Source: CAYUIS01 sp964444825 (GTDB lineage: Bacteria > Chloroflexota > Anaerolineae > B4-G1). From it: a stretch of DNA of 16,080 nt. A program made the translations under genes and the position numbers. The notes under the pieces are model-generated. The model searched no databases, had not been told where the DNA came from, and saw only the letters and a program-made list of their open reading frames with translations. The stretch spans positions 1 to 16,080 of the forward strand of contig CAYUIS010000126.1 of assembly GCA_964444825.1 (NCBI GenBank). Reading direction: 5' to 3'. This document shows, one piece after another, positions 12,979 through 16,080 of the stretch; positions within the stretch are counted from its first letter, which is position 1, and each line of letters starts with the position of its first letter.

Positions 12979-14898
12979 ATGCGCAAGTCAATTCTGTTCG
13001 TTGTGAGTCTGCTGGTAGCTTTGAGCCTGGTGCTCCCTGCCTGCGCGCCACCTGCGCCAGAGGTCATTGAGAAGACAGTCGAAGTGCCAGTGGAAGTGGA
13101 AGTAGAAGTGCCAGTCGAGGTGACGGTAGAGGTCCCCGTCGAGGTCACGCCGATTGTTGAGGAAGACCCTACTGCTCTGCCCCGCAACGAAACCATGTAC
13201 TTCAATGGTCAGCAGTGGGGGCCGGTTGTTGGTTGGAATCCATACTCCTCCAGCAACAATAACGCGATGGCTATCTCCCAGGGAGACAACGCCCGCGTCG
13301 TCATGTTTGAAACCCCGTATTTGTACAACATGCTTGATGGTCAGATGTATCCGCTGCTGGCGGATGGTCCCTGGTCATGGAACGCCGATATGACCGAGAT
13401 CACCTTCAAGATCAAGAAGGCCGCAAAGTGGAGCGATGGCACCCCGCTGACCGCGGAGGATGTCGCTTACACCTGGGCCACCCATGTCAAGTACAATACC
13501 CCTACCGGCGCTGCCAACGTAGATTACATCGACACCATCGAAGCCGTTGATGCCCAGACGGTTGTGATCAAAGCTAAACTGGATGCGGACGGCAAAACAG
13601 TCAATCCTCTGGCCGTCGCTGCTTACGTGAGCAGCAACTATGTCCTCCAGAAAGCCTGGACCGAGACACTGGAAGCGCGCGCCGGTGGCGATGCCACCGA
13701 GTTGTTGGCTGACACCGCGGAGGACGTCGTTTACTCCGGGCCCTACACCAAATTCTTCGCTGACGATCAGAAGGTTATCTACGTTCGTGATGACAACTAC
13801 TGGGGTCAGGATGCCTCCATGTGGGGCAAGCTGCCTGCGCCCAAGTACCTGGCGCATACGATCTTTAAGGATAACGCTGCCGGTTCTGTTGCTTTGGCCA
13901 AAGGTGAAGTGGATGTCAGCCAGCAGTTCAACTCCAACATTCAACTTCTGTGGCTCAGCTATGGGTTGCCCATCTCCACCTACCTACCCGAGGCCCCTTA
14001 TGGCATTGGCGCCAGCCTCCCGACCGCCTACTACAATCTGAATTCTCCTGGTTTGGACCAGGTTGCGGTGCGCAAAGCCATTGCCATTGCGGTTGACTAT
14101 CCTACCATCATTGCCAACGCCATGACCAACCAATCGGCTACCTTCGATCAGGTTCCGCGCTCGCTCATGAACCCGACCGACGGCGAGCAGGCGCTGTACG
14201 ATCACGATGCCGTCGCGGACCTGCAGTGGGCCGGCAACGACATCGAAGGCGCTAAGAAACTGCTCGATGACGCCGGGATTGTCGATTCCGATGGCGATGG
14301 CTGGCGTGAATACAACGGTCAAAAGCTTAGCTATATCGCCACCTGCCCCAATGGCTGGTCCGACTGGCAGGCTGCGATCGAAGTGGTTGCTGCCGCCGGC
14401 CAAGAGATCGGTATCGAGATCTCGAGCAGCTACCCTGAATGGTCCGTGTATCAGACCATCGTCACCAAATCGGATGCACCTCTCCCCGAGGGCTATGACA
14501 TCTTTATGATGTGGAGTGACGGCGCTGGCCCCACCCAGCCGTGGGGACGTATCCGCCATCTGCTGAGCTCTGAATTCGTTGGTATGGCGAGCAACTGGAA
14601 CGGTAACTGGGGTCAGTATAGCAATCCTGACGTGGATGCCTTGATCCAGGCGATCCCCGGTGAAACCGACCCCGCCAAACTGAAGGAAATGTACACGGAA
14701 TTGGTCAAGATGTACCTGACCGATATTCCTTCCTTCACGCTCATGTACCGTCCCCAATCGTTCCATGCGGTGAACGAGACGGTTTGGACAAACTTCCCGC
14801 ACCAGGATGATGGTACCGACCCGCCCGTCCCGCCGCTTGACTGTACGGATGGTTGGGGTGTCGCATGTCTCTATAATGTGACGCTTGTTAGCCCGTAA
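12979..14898 (+). CDS. ABC transporter solute-binding lipoprotein, family 5 (peptide/oligosaccharide)
   Basis: A 639-residue SBP_bac_5-type protein. The N-terminus MRKSILFVVSLLVALSLVLP followed by AC is a lipoprotein signal peptide with the lipidated Cys at residue 22. Residues 34-57 are a VEVPVEV(E/T) tether repeated three times, then the binding fold: WSWNADMTEITFKIKKAAKW, SDGTPLTAEDVAYTW, AVRKAIAIAVDYPTI and, near the end, IPSFTLMYRPQSFHAVN. Family 5 includes dipeptide binders, but also cello- and manno-oligosaccharide binders of similar length. The glycosidase context favours an oligosaccharide ligand (inference). The ATG is set by AAGGAGG (12964-12970). The codons upstream to about 12862 are open but lie in a structured leader and would bury the signal peptide. 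Confidence 0.93.
   Translation: MRKSILFVVSLLVALSLVLPACAPPAPEVIEKTVEVPVEVEVEVPVEVTVEVPVEVTPIVEEDPTALPRNETMYFNGQQWGPVVGWNPYSSSNNNAMAISQGDNARVVMFETPYLYNMLDGQMYPLLADGPWSWNADMTEITFKIKKAAKWSDGTPLTAEDVAYTWATHVKYNTPTGAANVDYIDTIEAVDAQTVVIKAKLDADGKTVNPLAVAAYVSSNYVLQKAWTETLEARAGGDATELLADTAEDVVYSGPYTKFFADDQKVIYVRDDNYWGQDASMWGKLPAPKYLAHTIFKDNAAGSVALAKGEVDVSQQFNSNIQLLWLSYGLPISTYLPEAPYGIGASLPTAYYNLNSPGLDQVAVRKAIAIAVDYPTIIANAMTNQSATFDQVPRSLMNPTDGEQALYDHDAVADLQWAGNDIEGAKKLLDDAGIVDSDGDGWREYNGQKLSYIATCPNGWSDWQAAIEVVAAAGQEIGIEISSSYPEWSVYQTIVTKSDAPLPEGYDIFMMWSDGAGPTQPWGRIRHLLSSEFVGMASNWNGNWGQYSNPDVDALIQAIPGETDPAKLKEMYTELVKMYLTDIPSFTLMYRPQSFHAVNETVWTNFPHQDDGTDPPVPPLDCTDGWGVACLYNVTLVSP
13078..13149 (+). repeat. Three tandem VEVPVEV(E/T) units in the lipoprotein tether
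   Basis: Eight-codon unit repeated three times with different synonymous codons (for example GTC/GTA and GAA/GAG), so the duplication is old and the peptide pattern has been kept. It forms an extended linker between membrane anchor and binding domain. Confidence 0.8.
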
Positions 14899-14912
14899 CC
14901 CGTAGTTCAACA

Positions 14913-14951
14913 AAACAGCCATGTTCCGCCAACCCCGGAACATGGCTGTTT
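14913..14951. terminator. Strong intercistronic hairpin between binding protein and permease
   Basis: Perfect 16-bp arms AAACAGCCATGTTCCG (14913-14928) and CGGAACATGGCTGTTT (14936-14951) with a 7-nt loop, 15 nt after the stop. Only a short U run follows. It is best read as an attenuator or 3'-end protector that keeps the binding protein more abundant than the permeases. Confidence 0.75.
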
Positions 14952-14976
14952 ATTGAAGTGGGTCTAGGGAGGTGTT

Positions 14977-15984
14977 GTGTTGAAAGCATACCAAAAGTAT
15001 TTCCTTAACAAGCTGGGTTGGTTCCTGGTCACTTTTGTTTGCGCCTTCATACTGAATTTCATCCTGCCCCGCTTGATGCCGGGAGATCCTGTGGCGGCCA
15101 TCGTATCAAGGTTTGCCCAGGGCTTGTCCAATGCGACCGGGGTCCAGGCAATTTATCAGCAGTACACGGAACTGTTTGGCACCAACAGACCCATGCTTGA
15201 ACAATTTTTCATCTATGTGAGAAATGTGGTGCGGGGTGATTTTGGTTTCTCGTTCAGCATGTATCCCAGAACGGTGGCAGACGTTCTCAAATCTGCCATC
15301 GGGTGGACGATATGTCTGCAGTTCCCGGCGATCATCGTTGGCTGGCTGATCGGGAACACACTGGGCGCGTTGGCGGCTTATCTCAAGGGGGGCTTTGATA
15401 AAGTCCTCATGCCCGTCAGTATTTTTGCGAGCAATTTCCCGGCATTTGGCATGGCAATCATTTTTCTGGTCATTTTGGGCGTCGGATTAGAATGGTTCCC
15501 GACCTCGGGTGGATATGGGTTTGACATGATTCCCAACTTTAGCTGGGAATTTATCTGGTCTGTGATCGTCCATTACCAACTGCCATTCTGGTCAATCGTG
15601 ACGATCGCAATCGGGGGTCAGGCCATTGGTATGCGCTCCATGTCCATCTATGAGCTGAATGCGGACTATGTTAAGTACGCCCGTTTCATGGGAATCCAAG
15701 ACAAAAAGATCATCGGCTATGTGTTTAGAAATGCCATGCTTCCGCAGATAACCGGTCTGGCGTTGTCGATCGGTACCATGGTCGGCGGCGCGCTGTTTGT
15801 GGAGATCGTTTTTAGTTATCCAGGGCTTGGTTACACGCTTTTGAACGGCGTCATGGGGGGGGATTATCCGCTGATCTCGGCATCTACATTGATCATCACG
15901 GTGATGGTGCTGAGTGCGAACTTTATCATCGAGATCCTCTACGGCATCATTGACCCGCGCATTAAGGCGGCGCAGGCTGATTAA
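14977..15984 (+). CDS. ABC transporter permease, DppB/OppB type
   Basis: A 335-residue inner-membrane permease. The N-terminal helix (about residues 12-30) leads into ILPRLMPGDPVAAI, the standard motif of this type, and several further hydrophobic segments are visible around 108-135, 145-170, 195-215 and 258-280, with a last one near 300-325. The cytoplasmic EAA loop that contacts the ATPase lies at about residues 229-260 (ADYVKYARFMGIQDKKIIGY then RNAMLP), followed by FVEIVFSYPGLGYTLLNGVM. It starts at GTG 14977 after AGGGAGG (14966-14972); TTG 14980 is an alternative. It belongs with the preceding family 5 binding protein. No ATPase gene is inside the window. Its codons are visibly less G/C-rich than those of the glycosidase genes. 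Confidence 0.95.
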   Translation: MLKAYQKYFLNKLGWFLVTFVCAFILNFILPRLMPGDPVAAIVSRFAQGLSNATGVQAIYQQYTELFGTNRPMLEQFFIYVRNVVRGDFGFSFSMYPRTVADVLKSAIGWTICLQFPAIIVGWLIGNTLGALAAYLKGGFDKVLMPVSIFASNFPAFGMAIIFLVILGVGLEWFPTSGGYGFDMIPNFSWEFIWSVIVHYQLPFWSIVTIAIGGQAIGMRSMSIYELNADYVKYARFMGIQDKKIIGYVFRNAMLPQITGLALSIGTMVGGALFVEIVFSYPGLGYTLLNGVMGGDYPLISASTLIITVMVLSANFIIEILYGIIDPRIKAAQAD

Positions 15985-15998
15985 GGAAGGATGTTGTT

Positions 15999-16080
15999 AT
16001 GAAACATACCATTCAGCAAGTTTTCCACTCTGGCAAATTTGTTTTTGGTTTCTCCATTTTTGTGGCGATTCTGTTGATCG
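15999..16080 (+). CDS. ABC transporter permease, DppC/OppC type, 5' end only
   Basis: The first 27 codons (MKHTIQQVFHSGKFVFGFSI then FVAILLI) run off the window. AAGGAAGG (15983-15990) lies 8 nt before the ATG, 14 nt after the previous stop. A short basic, polar N-terminus followed by a hydrophobic helix, directly after a DppB-type gene, fits the partner permease. The identity rests mainly on gene order. Confidence 0.75.
   Translation, partial: MKHTIQQVFHSGKFVFGFSIFVAILLI

Noticed and set aside
14913..14951. Inverted repeat considered as the end of a transposon
   Set aside because: A single compact hairpin between a stop codon and the next ribosome site, with no target duplication; an intercistronic RNA hairpin explains it better.

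Overview
The window reads as a carbohydrate-utilisation region of a high-GC bacterium, most likely a member of the Chloroflexota (Anaerolineae/Caldilineae type). This is an inference from protein style: a family 5 solute-binding lipoprotein with a Val/Glu/Pro repeat tether, a DUF104/AF2212-type antitoxin, G-rich 'GGGATC' repeats, and many GH2/GH29 enzymes beside Gfo/Idh/MocA oxidoreductases. No 16S, tRNA or other phylogenetic marker is present, so the assignment is tentative.

Layout. (1) Positions 1-3086, plus strand: the 3' end of a zinc-dependent sugar-alcohol-type dehydrogenase, a GH29 alpha-L-fucosidase and a Gfo/Idh/MocA oxidoreductase, tightly packed as an operon. (2) Positions 3083-4063: a junction or scar zone. 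It holds an apparently N-terminally truncated winged-helix regulator, a stretch with no gene, a 140-bp palindromic MITE-like insertion with a 9-bp target duplication, and an orphan DUF104 antitoxin-like gene. (3) Positions 4065-5810, plus strand: a GH2 beta-glucuronidase carrying the Asn-x-Lys glucuronate-recognition motif. (4) Positions 5906-11453, minus strand: a GH2 beta-mannosidase, a GT39-like polytopic membrane protein and a DegT/DnrJ-type PLP aminotransferase. (5) Positions 11454-11773: a divergent regulatory region with two convincing promoters and three palindromic operator candidates. (6) Positions 11774-16080, plus strand: a LacI-family regulator, a family 5 ABC solute-binding lipoprotein, a DppB-type permease and the start of a DppC-type permease, which runs off the window.

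How it fits together (inference): the ABC transporter imports an oligosaccharide. Cytoplasmic exo-glycosidases, none with a visible signal peptide, then remove beta-mannose, beta-glucuronate and alpha-fucose, and the dehydrogenase and oxidoreductase handle released sugars. The LacI protein probably represses its own operon through two GAGCGCTC-core operators. A substrate containing fucose, glucuronate and mannose (fucosylated glucuronomannan-like or a related glycan) is a reasonable guess but is not proven by sequence.

I see no rRNA, tRNA, CRISPR array, complete insertion sequence or defence system. The most notable features are the regulatory architecture at 11485-11740, the structured leader at 12808-12970, the MITE at 3597-3754, and in-frame repeat insertions inside the GT39 and beta-mannosidase genes.
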